Shown: piece after piece, positions 1 through 11,699 of the stretch
How the letters are laid out: each line of letters begins with the position of its first letter
Position numbering within the stretch: the first letter of the stretch is position 1
Source of the DNA: Liquidambar formosana
Lineage: Eukaryota; Streptophyta; Magnoliopsida; Saxifragales; Altingiaceae
Assembly (NCBI GenBank): GCA_039720395.1
Contig: CM077831.1
Span: 15,368,982 to 15,432,981 of the forward strand
DNA: 64,000 bases
Direction of reading: 5' to 3'
The notes under the pieces: generated by a model
The model's database searches: none
What the model saw: only the letters and a program-made list of their open reading frames with translations
What the model was told of the DNA's origin: nothing
Position numbers and translations under genes: made by a program

Positions 1-2050
1 CTTAGCCATTGCTTCATGGAGTCAGTTCTCTATATAAAGGACATGATATTTAGCACATAGAGGAGGAATTGCACTTTATACTTAGAAAGAGAGGGAGCTA
101 CGAGTTTGGAGAGCTAGAAGGACATCAAAAGGAGGCTCTTCAACCTTAAACAAGGAAGAGAACAAAGAGTTTGAAGACAAGGAAGGTTCTACAAGAGGTA
201 AGCACTTCTTTTGAATGCTGAACATAAGTTTTCTCCTTCTCTTTCTCCTTTTTCTTCTATGATAGTTCTAGTGCATGTTGAAACTCCACATGTTAGGATA
301 GTTCAATGTTTTTATGATGTATTATGAATGATTTTGAGATGATTTATGGCTTTATATGCTTGATAATCCCTGGTTTACTACGGATTTGAAAGTATTACTC
401 TTTCTATCCTCTTAAATCATGCATAGTTCACATGTTTAGGTTGCTGTGATAATTGTCATGAGTTGATGCTCCTGTTAGTTAATATATGTGATATGAATGA
501 TATTCATGATGATTTAAGCATGTGTTAGAGTCGTTTCATAGGTTTTAATGCATGGTTGTGAAATTAGGGTTTCGATAACCCTAAATTCACACAAGTTTCA
601 TACAGCATGCTTTGCTTAACTCTATGAGTAGTTTCTCATCATAGTCATTCTATATATGCTGCATATAGTTGAATCATGCTAGGTTTGCATTCATATAGAG
701 GGTTTTATAGGGTTTTTGGAGATATTATCCTTTTCTAAGGATAATTATCCTTTTTGTTAAGTAGGGTTTTGCATGAGGGCTTTCTGTGATGTATTTAAGC
801 ATGAAATCACTTCTATTGTGTTCTAGTATATATATTTTACATAGGATATGATAATTGCACCTCTCCATAGTGACTTTTTTACATGAAATTATCTTAGGAT
901 AGTTTTGCGTAAGAAAGCTCGCCGTAGGAAGGCCTATTTTCATATTTTACAGAAGATATCATCTTTTTTATTAGAATAGACTTAGTTATCATGTTTATTG
1001 ATATTATTAGAGTCTCTTATGATTGTTAGAGTGTCTTTGGTAGGTTTTTAGGCATGTTAGTCAGGTTATTGCATGTAGGATTGAGTTGGGGTCCTTAGTT
1101 ATTCATTATTCTTGTTGTTTGCATGATAAATGGATGATTTTAGGCCTTGTTATGGTTCTATCCAGATTAGTATATTGTTCTTCTTGGATAATTTTGCGCA
1201 CTTGTAAAGGTGCAAACAGGTACAATGCTTGTCCTATTGCAAATAGGGCCGCTATTGCTTGAAATTGCTAATGCTTGGAGGTATTGCGCTCAAGTAAGTG
1301 GGTCTAAAGGTGCCTCAATTCACCTTTCTTTTCTTTTTCTTTCTCTTTTCCCTTCTAGGATTACTTCTTAATGTGGACATATGGTGATTATCAAAGGTTT
1401 CCTTCATTAATACAATTATGATTTTCTATCAAAGTTTTCCTCTTGTGGAAGTTTTCAATTTTGGATTATTCAATACATTCTTCAAATAAGGAAACCTAGG
1501 GTTTTTACCATGGGTTTGTATTAGGTTGTAACCCTATTATTTTCGAACTACGTGGACTTTGATCCATGTATTTCGCTGCATGGTACGTAGGCGCTCTTCG
1601 TGAGGCTCAAGTCCATTCTAGGATCCAAGTATCCTAGGTTTTGCTTCTCTTCTTTTTTTCTGTTTTATTTTATTTTCCTTGTTTGATCATGCATGGATGA
1701 GATGGATGGATGGAATATATGTTATGCATGCTGCCTTATGATGATATATGCTGATATTTGAGTGGAAAAGATCTTAAATTAGCCCAATCAAATTAAGAGA
1801 CCAACTCGGGTGATGTGGGTGCCTATGGGCTTTGCCCAAAACCTTCCCACATCGTAACTTAGCCCCCGAATCCAATTTTTTGGTTTTAAAGACTTTGCTT
1901 TTCCTTTAATGGAGTCATGTGGTTTTGAAAATAAAATATTTTTGTGGTTTTCCTCTTTTCCCTAAAAAATGAGTTGGCAACTCTTGTTCGTTTGTTGTCT
2001 TTCCCATTATCTTTTGCCAAATCCTTGTGGGCCGTTTTCTGGGGTTCACA
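1..2050 (+). mobile_element. 5' LTR (truncated by window edge) of Tat/Ogre-like Ty3/gypsy element
   Basis: This stretch is repeated almost line for line at 34773-36810, where the complete LTR begins TGTCACACCC and ends GGGGTTCACA. The same end is seen here at 2041-2050, immediately before the PBS. About 950 bases of the U3 5' part lie outside the window. A TATA box and a splice-donor-like purine stretch in the leader (near 195-200) suggest the promoter and the R/U5 part. Mismatches to the downstream LTR are scattered but few, so the two are best read as the two LTRs of one element. Confidence 0.88.
31..38 (+). promoter_or_regulatory. LTR TATA box
   Basis: The sequence tatataaa is followed by an LTR leader. 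The same box in the same context is at 34801-34810 in the downstream LTR. Confidence 0.65.
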
Positions 2051-2052
2051 GT

Positions 2053-2070
2053 TTGGCGACTCCACTGGGG
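2053..2070 (+). promoter_or_regulatory. Primer-binding site of the Tat/Ogre-like element
   Basis: Two bases after the LTR end the sequence reads ttggcgactccactgggg. This is the type of PBS found in Tat/Ogre elements, usually assigned to tRNA-Arg rather than the initiator tRNA-Met used by Copia and chromoviruses. The tRNA assignment is from family knowledge and was not tested against a tRNA set. Confidence 0.7.
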
Positions 2071-2717
2071 ATATAGAGGGCTAGACTCATTTAATTTGAT
2101 TAGGCTAAATTAATTTCTTTATTGTTTAATAAAATCAATCCCTTGCATCCGCTTGATTGTGTGCTTTCATTTATTGCATTGTGTGCGCAATTGTTGCATG
2201 ATCACTCGGGTGTCCCTCGATGTATCCTTACCAACTGATAGCCTAGTTCGACCTTGGTTTTCCTGATTCCATGTGTTGGGCGAAGCTATCAAACCTCTCT
2301 TGCCAAGTGCCCTTGGGTATATCAAATGGATCAATCACGTACTGCTGGACCCACGCGGCATTCCTGATGTCACATGTGGTTAGGTATAAAGATTGATACA
2401 AGCAAAGTTGAGGACCCTAGCCTACCCGCTTAAAAGAAAGAATTGCATGTAATGGGCCTTCTAGGACACCATTGGATCACCTATATGCACACACATTGTT
2501 GTGATAATATGCTACCGTGTTTGTGATGTGTTGCCATGCTTTGTTGATTGAGTGGGTAATTAAAGGAAACTTTACATCTTACATCCTTAATACGTACCCT
2601 TCCCCATAACCCCTGTAAGGGTAATTGGTTAAGAGAACTAATTAAGGGTGTACGTTGTAAAAATTTGGAGATAATTATGGAAGCTTAGGATAGACCTTTA
2701 GGCTGAAAATTGAGTGT
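2071..2717 (+). other. 5' untranslated leader of the gypsy element
   Basis: This is non-coding sequence between PBS and gag. No separate gene is visible. Confidence 0.5.
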
Positions 2718-5144
2718 TTGCCTTATGTTAGAGGGAGAGACGTGATGGCTTGGATCCGTAATCAACAAGGGCGCCTAGTCAGTACTGATTTTGTCACCGA
2801 GACGAATATGTTTGAGGAAAGAACTAGCAACCGGGGTTTCAACCTTGGGGCCACTTTGAAAGCCATCATGGAAAAGCTTGACCACACTGCCCAGGTATTC
2901 AAGACCGCACTCAAGATGGCTTAAGACATTCAACAGAAGAACTCTGAACCTGAATCTAGGGCCCGTGCCACTGAAAACAATCAAGGATCCAATGATTCCG
3001 AATCTGCTGAGGAACCATTAGGAGAGGGGGGAGAACCACTCAAGACCAAGGAAAGGGAAACCAAAGCCACTTCAAGAGAGAACTCAACTGTCCTAGCAAA
3101 CAAGGTCGAGGCTTTAGAACGAACTCTAAAGGGAATCCGCAGATCTAATGATATGGTGGACATCCGTACTTTGTCCTTATTCTAAAAGGCTCGTATTCCA
3201 CTACAGTTCAAGATACCAGAATTGGAAAAATTCAATGGGATAGGCTGTCCTAAGACCCATCTTAAGATGTATGTGCGAGCTATTCACCCTCGAGGAGTGA
3301 ACGATGAGTTATTGGCTCAAATGTTTCACGAGTCATTAGCGAGTTCTGCCTTGAAATGGTTTTTGTCATTAGAGGAGAACAGAACCAAGACCTGGGAGGA
3401 TGTATGCAATGCATTCATGGACCACTATAAGTATAACACCGAAGTGGATGTCACGCGAAAGGACTTAAAAACTACTAAGCAAGGGGTCAATGAGACTTTC
3501 TCTGCCTTCATCACTAGGTGGAGACAAAAAGCTTCCAAAATGACAGATAGACCGAATGAGGACGATCAAATTCAGTTGGTGGTGAAGAATTTGTTACCCG
3601 TATATCACAAGCACCTCTTTGCTCACTATCTAAACTTCAAGGCTCTTGTTGGGGCTGGCACACAGGTTGAAGATACAATTACTGATGGAACAATCAAAAC
3701 GGAAGAAGTCCAAAGGAATCGAAGGAAAAGTTTCGGAGGAAAACCTAATGCTGAGGTCAATACCATTACCCAACCTGCTCGCCCTTTCTCCCTAAATGAT
3801 TCCACCTCACCTCGCCAATTCACCGAGCTATACATGCCACTCGAAAGAGTTTTTGAAAAGCTGAGAAGCTGTGACCTTTTGAAACCCCTCGACCCAAGGC
3901 CTCCACCAAACCCATTGCCCAAGAGCTACAATGAAAATGAGTATTGCAAGTTCCACCAAACCAAAGGCCATCCAACCAACTGTTGCTATCGCCTCTGCTA
4001 TGAGATTCAAGATTTTCTTGACAAGCAAATCATTTCACCACCCACCGCACCAAATCGCCCAAATGTCACTCAAAATCTCCTCCCCACTCACAATATGCCT
4101 CCTCCCAACAACATAAATGCCATTGAGCTTGACTCGTTCCAATCCCGTCAACCCATAAGGCAATACACACCACTTCCCATGACCTTGACTCAAGTTTTCC
4201 ACCAATGTTGCGATAAAGGGCTCATATTGCCACACCATCGAAAGCCAAGACTTTCGACTCCTCATCAATTCTGCTTGTACCATCAGGCACCCGGACATAT
4301 TACGGAGAATTGTGTCATATTGAAAAAGGTAGTCCAAGACCTTATTGACCAAAAGGTTTTAGTATTGCCAAAGAAGTCCGTTCAGCAACAATTAAAAGAA
4401 AGGTTCGAAGTAGGAGATCCTAAAGTGGGTTTGCTAGGAGAGTCATCCGGAAAGTTCGATTACTATGTACTCTATCCCAACCCTACCCTTAATGAGCCTA
4501 TAATACCCACAGGTTGGGATGAGTTACCAGAGGAAGTTCAAATGGAAGATATCGACATGATCACATTGGATGATCTCATGGGTAACGTAGGTGAGATTGA
4601 TGATATGTGGATGAGCGATGATGAGGTAGAGCACATAACTAGAGGGGGTCGCCATTTCAAGCCTCCGCACTTAGAATCTGACAACCCGTTGGGAGAATTG
4701 GAAGGTAATCTCCACCTCGACTTGCAAGAAGAGGAGGATGAAGTGCTTAGGCAATTGAGAAAGACTAATGCCAACATCACTATATGGGGTTTGCTCATGG
4801 CCTCTTACAAGCATAGGCAGACAATCTTGAAGTTGCTCAACCAGATACAAGTTCCCGTCGACACATCTCCGAAAAATTTAGTGAACTTAGTGAATCCAAC
4901 CTCAAAGAACTCAACCATTGTGTTCTCAGATGCAGACCTACCTAAAAGTGGACCTAGCCATTCACAAGCCATGTCCATCACTGTCGACACCATGGGAAAG
5001 AGAGTTCCAACAGTTCTAATTAACAATGGTTCCACTCTTAATGTGTGCCCTCTCAGAACAGCCACCGTCTTGGGATTAGATCCTACCGACTTCATGCTAT
5101 CCGGGAAAACAGTAGAGCTTATGATAACACCAGCCAAGAGGTAA
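2718..5144 (+). pseudogene. gag: gag and start of protease, Tat/Ogre-like Ty3/gypsy (broken)
   Basis: One reading frame runs from 2718 to 5144 with only two internal stops (TAA at 2922-2924 and 3183-3185). The main uninterrupted stretch starts at 3222. The Retrotrans_gag signature (KFNGIGCPKTHLKMY, then W-rich helices) is at about 3225-3680. Two zinc-knuckle-like motifs of the type C-x2-H-x4-H-x3/4-C are near 3946 (CKFHQTKGHPTNC) and 4272 (CLYHQAPGHITENC). An aspartic-protease start (VLINNGSTLNVCPLRTA, with Asn where the family has catalytic Asp) is near 5014-5064. Gag would form the virus-like particle and bind element RNA. Both stops are one C-to-T step from Gln codons, so this copy is inactive. 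Confidence 0.85.
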
Positions 5145-6042
5145 TTAGAGTGGTCATTTTGCCGCTGATTATGGGGCTACAGAATTCAAAGTGGAGTTCC
5201 AAGTGTTGGATGTCCCATCATGCTTCAATCTCTTGTTGGGGAGGCCTTAGATTCACCCTACAGGGGCTGTCCCTTCTTCATTGCACCAAAAAGTCAAGTT
5301 CCCTTATGAAGGGGCTATCATCACACTCCAAGGTGATTATAACTTGAAGTTGTCGAGGGTACCCATTTGTGAGATCAAGCCCAAACCCATTGGATTACCG
5401 TTGTCTGGATTCGAGTATGTTCAATGCATAAAGAAAGAGCCAGAACAGAGAGAGTTGATACCTCTCGACTTTTGCCCTCATGGCAACTTACATGTTGGGA
5501 ACATAATGAAGAAAATGAGTTTCTTCCCAGGCATGGGACTAGGACGCCATCAGCAAGGCATACCAGTATCCATTCAGAACCGTATTGTCACCTATACCTT
5601 TGGTTTGGGGTATGAGCCTTCCAAGAAGGACCGTATGGAGATGTTGTAGAGAAGCAGAGAAAGGGTCAAAGAAGCAAAAGCATAGGGAAGGGTGCCAGAT
5701 ATTAGAATCTCGCCGTACTGACCTACCTTGAATGGTTACTTTATTAAGAAAGGGGAGGATTTTCTATTCTGTGGATTCCCCGAACCATCCATTGACAAAG
5801 CAACCAAGGCCAGAGTTCCAGGGTTTGAGATATTCTTCACTGAGTGGTATCCCATCACTACTACAATGGTTGATGATGAAGCAATAAATGATGACTATTG
5901 GGAAGAGAAGAGCGAGGACTGGGCAGAACAGATGGATTCAGAAGCCATGGTTACAATGTTTCAAGATATGGTTCTTGTTGTAGAGGAATCAGATTTTGAG
6001 TGTTCTTCAATTCAATATGCAACCATGCCACTCTTTAATTGA
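5100..6042 (+). pseudogene. protease C-terminal half and G-patch-like linker (frameshifted)
   Basis: The protease continues from gag after two frame changes, near 5100 and near 5165. The segment then reads in frame 1 to 6042, with stops at 5248-5250, 5647-5649, 5683-5685 and 5719-5721. Recognisable parts are the protease core (VPSCFNLLLGRP) and a glycine-rich PGMGLGRHQQGIP / FGLGYEPSKKD segment like the linker between protease and RT in Tat elements. The product is not functional. Confidence 0.72.
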
Positions 6043-6278
6043 TATTTTAAAGAGGGTACCATTGCAGAAATTCTTGAGGGCGAGGATCTCGACTTACCTA
6101 ATAGTAGCTTATAGGTTCCTTTAGTAGTCCTGTTTAGTTTCCTTTTCAAATAAAAGTGTGTCCGCCTAGCCCACCTTATGGAGTTAGGAGTCGTTCCCTA
6201 GTTGTAGCACATATGCTTTCTTTTCTTTGTTTTTGTTAGTTCAGTCAATAAAGTGTGTTTCTTTTTATTATTTGCAGT
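6043..6278 (+). other. candidate Ogre-type intron between protease and RT
   Basis: The coding frame is lost between the acidic protease tail and the RT part. The sequence is T-rich and ends in a good acceptor (tttgcag, 6272-6278) just before RT-type coding resumes in another frame. Ogre-like elements are known to carry an intron here. The donor cannot be fixed by eye. Confidence 0.4.
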
Positions 6279-7842
6279 GTTTCCTTTCTCTCTTCTATGG
6301 ATATCTATGGCATGAATATAGATCCTAGGAATGACGTCCCCCCGGAACTCGTCGAGCAAAGGAAAAGGGGTGTTACCGAACCTAACATGGATGAATTGGA
6401 ATCAATTAATCTAGGGACAGATGAATTGTCAAGGATAATTAAAATTGGGATAACTCTCTCGCCTGCTGAAAAAGAAAAACTGATAATACTTGTAAAAGCC
6501 AACATAGAGGCCTTCACATGGTCTTATGAGGACATGCCTAGTATTGATCCAGATATTGTGCAATATTACATCCCCACTAATCCAACTAAAAAGCCTGTAA
6601 AGCAGAAATTAAGAAGATTAAAACCAGAATAGGCTTTGAAAGTAAAAGAAGAAGTAACTAAACAATTAGATGCCGGGTTTCTCCAAGTTGTGGAGTACCT
6701 TGAATGGTTGTCTAACATAGTGCCTGTGCCTAAAAAAGATGGGAAAGTGCGAATGTGTGTTGACTTCCACGACCTTAATGCTGCGAGCCCAAAGGACGAT
6801 TTCCCCCTACCGCATATCGATGTGTTGGTGGACAGTACAGCAGGCCACGCTCTTCTCTCCTTTATGGATGGATTTTTCGGTTACAACTAGATAAAGATAG
6901 CGCCTCGAGACATGGAAAAGACGGCTTTTATCACGCAGTGGGGCACGTATTGCTACAAGATAATGCCTTTTGGCTTAAGAAACGCCGGGGCTACTTACCA
7001 GAGAGCTGATATGACCCTATTGCATGATATGATCTATAAAGAAGTAGAGGTGTATGTGGACAACATGATAGTCAAATCTATAGACCGGGAAGGACATTTC
7101 GTGGCATTGGAGAAGTTCCTAGAACGGGCGAAGAAGTACAACCTCTGATTGAACCCTCAGAAGTGTGCCTTTGGAGTCACCGTAGGGAAGCTGTTGGGTT
7201 TCATGATCACTCAGAGGGGAATTAAAGTTGATCCAGGGAAGATAAAAGCTATCACGGAGATGGAGCCACCAAAAACTGAAAAGTAGATCCGGGGTTTTCT
7301 AGGGAGAGTTTAATACATAAACCGGTTTATCGCTAATCTAACTGTGGTGTGCGAGATGATTTTCAAGCTACTTAAGAAGGGCGTGTCCAAGGAATGGAAT
7401 GAGAATTGTCAAGAAGCCTTTGAGACCATTAAAAGGTATCTGAGCAATCCCCTAATTTTGGTTCCCCCACAGCAAGGTAAACCGTTACTGCTATACTTAA
7501 CAGTTACTGAAACCACGACGGGAGCCATGTTAGCTCAATACCTTGAAGGGTCAAAAAAGGAAAATGCCATCTACTACTTGAGAAAAAAAAATGTCAGATT
7601 ATGAAGCAAAGTACAATACACTAGAAAAGGCTTGTGTAGCGTTAGTGTGGGCCACCCAGAAACTCCGACATTACATGATGTCTTTCGAAGTCCAGCTAAT
7701 AAGTCGCTTGGATACATTGAAATATTTGTAAGAGAAACCAATTCTATCATATGGAACGGCTCGTTGGTCACTTCTTCTCAATGAGTTTGACATAAAGTAC
7801 TTAGCACAGAAGTCTATCAAAGGAGGCGTCGTTGCAGACCAC
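6255..7842 (+). pseudogene. pol: reverse transcriptase and RNase H (dead, catalytic Asp lost)
   Basis: RT domain: the N-terminal INLGTDE and YYIPTNPTKKPVKQKLRR part is at 6400-6630, the fingers (VPVPKKDGKVRMCVDF) at about 6720-6770, the first catalytic region (FMDGFFGYN) at 6860-6890, and palm PFGLRNAGATYQ near 6966-7000. The YxDD box reads YVDN at 7053-7064, so the second catalytic aspartate is Asn (one G-to-A step). RNase H follows at about 7344-7830. In-frame stops are at 6630, 6888, 7146, 7284, 7311 and 7729, and a frameshift sits in an A-run at 7583-7591. The element cannot make its own cDNA. Confidence 0.88.
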
Positions 7843-9462
7843 TTGGCAAGTTATCTTGTGTCATCATCGACCCAATTCAATGACGAGTTCCCCGATGAAG
7901 ATATCCTTGAAATCAGGAAAAAGACTTGGAGAGTTTACTTGGACGGAGCTGCAAACCGGAGAGGTTATGGAATAGGAGTGCTACTAGTCTCACCTAAAGA
8001 AGCTTTCACGCCATTAGCAATCAAATTGGGGTTTGAAGCTACCAACAACATTGCGGAATATGAGGCTTGCATCCTAGCATTGGAAGCTACATTAGAATTG
8101 GGAATAAAAGAACTAGAGGTGCTCGGGGATTCAACATTGATCATTTGTCAGATAAAAGGGGAGTGGAAAACTCGTGACGAAAAGCTGTTGCCATATCACG
8201 CCTATTTGGAAGCATTGACCAAAGAGTTTGCAGAGATCGAGTTCAATTACCTGTCAAGAAATAAGAATCAGTTTGTTGATGCCTTAGCAACTCTAGCTTC
8301 AATGGTAGAGATACCAGAAGGAGGAAGTGTGAAACCGCTCGTGATCGAATGCAGAGAAAAACCTGTTTATTGCTGTTCCATCCGAGAAGGGGAGGTAATA
8401 GATAACCACCCCTGGTTCTATGACATAAGGAGGCTCATTGAAGAAAGGGAATATCCAGAGGAGGCATCTCGTGTGGACAGACGAACATTGAGGAGATTGA
8501 CAAGCCATTATGTGGTATGCGAAGGGAAATTGTATCGGAGGTCTTACGATGGGATTCACTTGCTGTGTGTCACGGAGGAAGAAGCTAGAAAACTCATCAA
8601 AGAAATTCATAAAGGAGTGGGGGCTTCGCATATGAATGGATACATGCTGGATAAGAAGATCATGAGGCTAGGGTACTACTGCTCTACAATGGAAAGGGAT
8701 TGCTATGCCCACGTCAAGAAGTGCCATAAGTGTCAGCTCTTCGCCAACGGGCAACACTTGCCCTCTATGCCCTTAACAAGTATATTAACTCCGTGGCCAT
8801 TTGTAGTATGGGGAATAGATATCATTGGGCAGATTAAGCCGAAGGCATCCAACGGACATGAATATATCTTGGTAGCCATCGAATATTTCACCAAGTGGGT
8901 GGAAGCAGCTTCCTTCAAAGTTTTGAATGCCAAAAAGGTCGCACAGTTCATACAGCTCAACATTATCTACCGATATGGGGTACCACATGAGTTCATTTCA
9001 GATAATGGTCAGCATTTTCAGAAGGAAACTAAAGAACTCTTGCAGAAGTACAAGATCGCTCATCACTTTTCATCCCCGTATCGCCCACAAACTAACGATG
9101 CAGTGGAAGTCGCCAACAAGAACATTAAGAAGATACTACAGAAAATGGCTGACACGTACACTGATTGGCATAAGAAACTACCATTAGCATTATGGGGGTA
9201 CAGAACGTTAGTCAGATCATCAACAAGGGCTACGCCGTATGCTTTAGTGTATAGGATGGAGGCTGTTCTGCCAGTCGAATTGGAAGTTCCTTCGTTAAGA
9301 GTTGCTGTGGAAAGTCAACTAGCAGAAGTGGACTGGATCAAAGGCTGTTATGATGAGTTGGCACTGTTAGATGAAAGACGATTGAGGGCTCTATACCACG
9401 TGCAAGGGTACCAGAGAAGAGTCGCAAGGCGTTCAACAAACATGTCAAAGACAGAGGCTTGA
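7843..9462 (+). pseudogene. int: archaeal-type RNase H plus integrase, C-terminus displaced by Copia insertion
   Basis: This is the longest open stretch of the element. Residues about 25-160 are a second RNase H of RVT_3 type, with Asp (VYLDGAAN), Glu (NNIAEYEA), Asp (VLGDSTL) and Asp (QFVDALATLA) all present; this second RNase H is diagnostic of the Tat lineage. The integrase zinc finger is at about 260-305, but its second His is Tyr (SHMNGYML, codon 8641-8643, one C-to-T step). The catalytic core has the DDE residues (GIDIIG, FISDNGQHF, DAVEVANKN). Near 9430 one base is missing relative to the family, so the frame shifts and stops at 9460-9462. The rest of integrase is at 19180, beyond the Copia insertion. 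Confidence 0.9.
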
Positions 9463-9465
9463 AGA
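9461..9465 (+). repeat. target site duplication gaaga (left) of Copia element
   Basis: gaaga lies immediately before TGTTGGGAATC and is repeated at 19175-19179 directly after the other LTR end. Removing the insertion rejoins the two halves of integrase. Confidence 0.92.
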
Positions 9466-11124
9466 TGTTGGGAATCAAATAAGAGGGAAAAATAGAAGTG
9501 CGGAATATAAAAATTTTTCCTACGATTCCCAATCCCATGAATCTAACTATGTATAACACAAAATCAAACCCTAACTACGAAGAGGGTTAGAATACTTACA
9601 ATTTTAATGTCTTCTCTTTTTTTGCTCCAAGCTTTGATTCCGGACAGCAGTGAATGAGCATCCCAATTGTGCTGCCTCCAACGATATCCACACCTAGCTA
9701 GAGCTTCAAGTCCTTTCCTCCTTTTCCTTGTTGTTGCTAGTGTAGGAGAAGAGAGGAGAGAGAGAGAGAGAGGGAGGCTGGAAATTCTGGCCAGCCCTTA
9801 AGGAGTTCAACGTTTTGATGATGTCACACATCATAGTGTGACTTATATAGTCCACACTAAGGGGGCCAGCCCTAGGGGGAAACCCTATTAGGGTTTTATG
9901 CAATTTCTCTAAATTGCACAATAACCCCTATAAATTATATCAAATATAAATAGGCCTCAAAGAACTATTCTTTATGCACTCATACCCTTTCTCTCATAGA
10001 CTTTAAAGCTCATCTTGTATGATCAGTGTGTGACCCATTGGGTTCACATCATCAAGTAATAGGAATAGCACGAGGTGTGCACAATGGAACTCTTTCCATT
10101 TAGGGTCTAATTAGAACTCCTTCCAATTCCCTAATTGATTATAACTCACTTATATCAATTAGGGCTTCTACTAACCATGAGTAACACCTAGCATATGGCT
10201 CATGGTGTGGTCCTTAATGAGGTGAATAGTCATTTACAAAGAACCCTTCTGTTATAGTTTATAAGTTACAATTGCATCCTTCCTTCAACACAATATCTCC
10301 AATTAAACTAATAGGACACGGAAGTCTGTCAAGTCCCTAGTTCAATTACTTTATACTCATTCATAGATATCAACTCATTGATGAACTCATGGAAACTCTT
10401 TTCCACATTCATCCTACCATAGCCATGGATTTAATGAGTTATATTATGAATGCTATATGAGACATTCTCTCTCTTTTTCCTGAGAGTGATGGATCCCTTG
10501 TTGATCACTCACATGCCTTCATACACATAGCAGTAGGGCTAATGAACACCTTTGCAGACCCCTGAATAGGATCTGCACTTAGTGTTATCAAACTTCTAAA
10601 GCTACATGCATAAGACAACTATGGTGTCTCAGGTCTAAGGATTACTTGTACCACTATAACAATGAGAAACTGATTGACAGGCAGGATAAAACTCCATTCA
10701 ATTTATCTCATATCTTTGGTCACATTCAGTGTACCTATTCTCGTAATAGGCATCCACTTGTTGGTTGTAGTGTCTCCACACAAATAGCTTGAGACTTGCT
10801 ATCCTCCTATAGAGTCAACCTAACAAGTGCTAGTCCTATGGTTCATTACTGTCCATCATAGTGAACCTTCAACTAGGAATGCTTTAGGAGTTTAGTACAG
10901 AGATATATTCTACAGTCTCAAAATTACAACTCTTTGTAATTCCATATTCTCAACTCTAATTCCATGGACATATTATATAAATATAAATTATGCATATAAA
11001 CATAATAGAATAAGCCCTTTTATTAAATCAATAATAAATGTGACATAAATAAATGAAATCAAATGATTGTTCCTAATCCCTAAACAATCATCTCCATGAT
11101 TGGCTCTAGGGCATAATCCTAATA
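9466..11124 (-). repeat. 3' LTR of the Copia element
   Basis: This is a near-copy of 17520-19174. On the minus strand it begins TATTAGGATTATGCC (the first bases are mutated from TGTTAGG) and ends GATTCCCAACA. Confidence 0.9.
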
Positions 11125-11140
11125 ATCTCCCACTTGCACT
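11125..11140 (-). promoter_or_regulatory. polypurine tract of the Copia element
   Basis: On the minus strand AGTGCAAGTGGGAGAT directly precedes the 3' LTR. This is the usual Copia plus-strand primer context. Confidence 0.65.
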
Positions 11141-11699
11141 AAAGCCAATCGACCATGTATCACATACCTATCTTCTCAAGATGTTGGTCTTAGACATAAC
11201 TAATTATGTTTTAAAGCTTTAGTTAGTAGGTCTACAAAAACTTATGTAGATAATATCTTCTGTAACGTATCTATTACCTTTTCCAATGATTCTTCTAATC
11301 ACTTGGAATTGCCGCTCTATGTGTTTGGACTTTTGATGAGACCGTGATTCCTATACTTGAGCTATAGACCCATTGTTGTCACAAAACAAGGTATGGGCAA
11401 CTCAATGGAAGGAACAACTCCAAGTTCTAAATGAACTTATAGATCCAAATAGTCTCCTAGACAATGCGACAATTAATTCACCCTTAATAATGGAATCCAC
11501 TGTATCTTTCATACAGTTCTTCCATTAAGTATTTCACCAACTAAAGTGAATATAAAATATACCCCATATGTATTATATCCAAATCCATATACCCATCTAC
11601 TATGAGTTTACAATTTCTATATACAATCCAATATTCTAAATTTGAATTGATTGATAACTATTTGTAACAATTACAAAATAATAGATATCAGGTTCAATA

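Noticed and set aside
725..943. 72-codon minus-strand frame, also at 35485-35703
   Set aside because: It exists only because the LTR is present twice; it sits in the LTR leader with no family match and several differences between copies.
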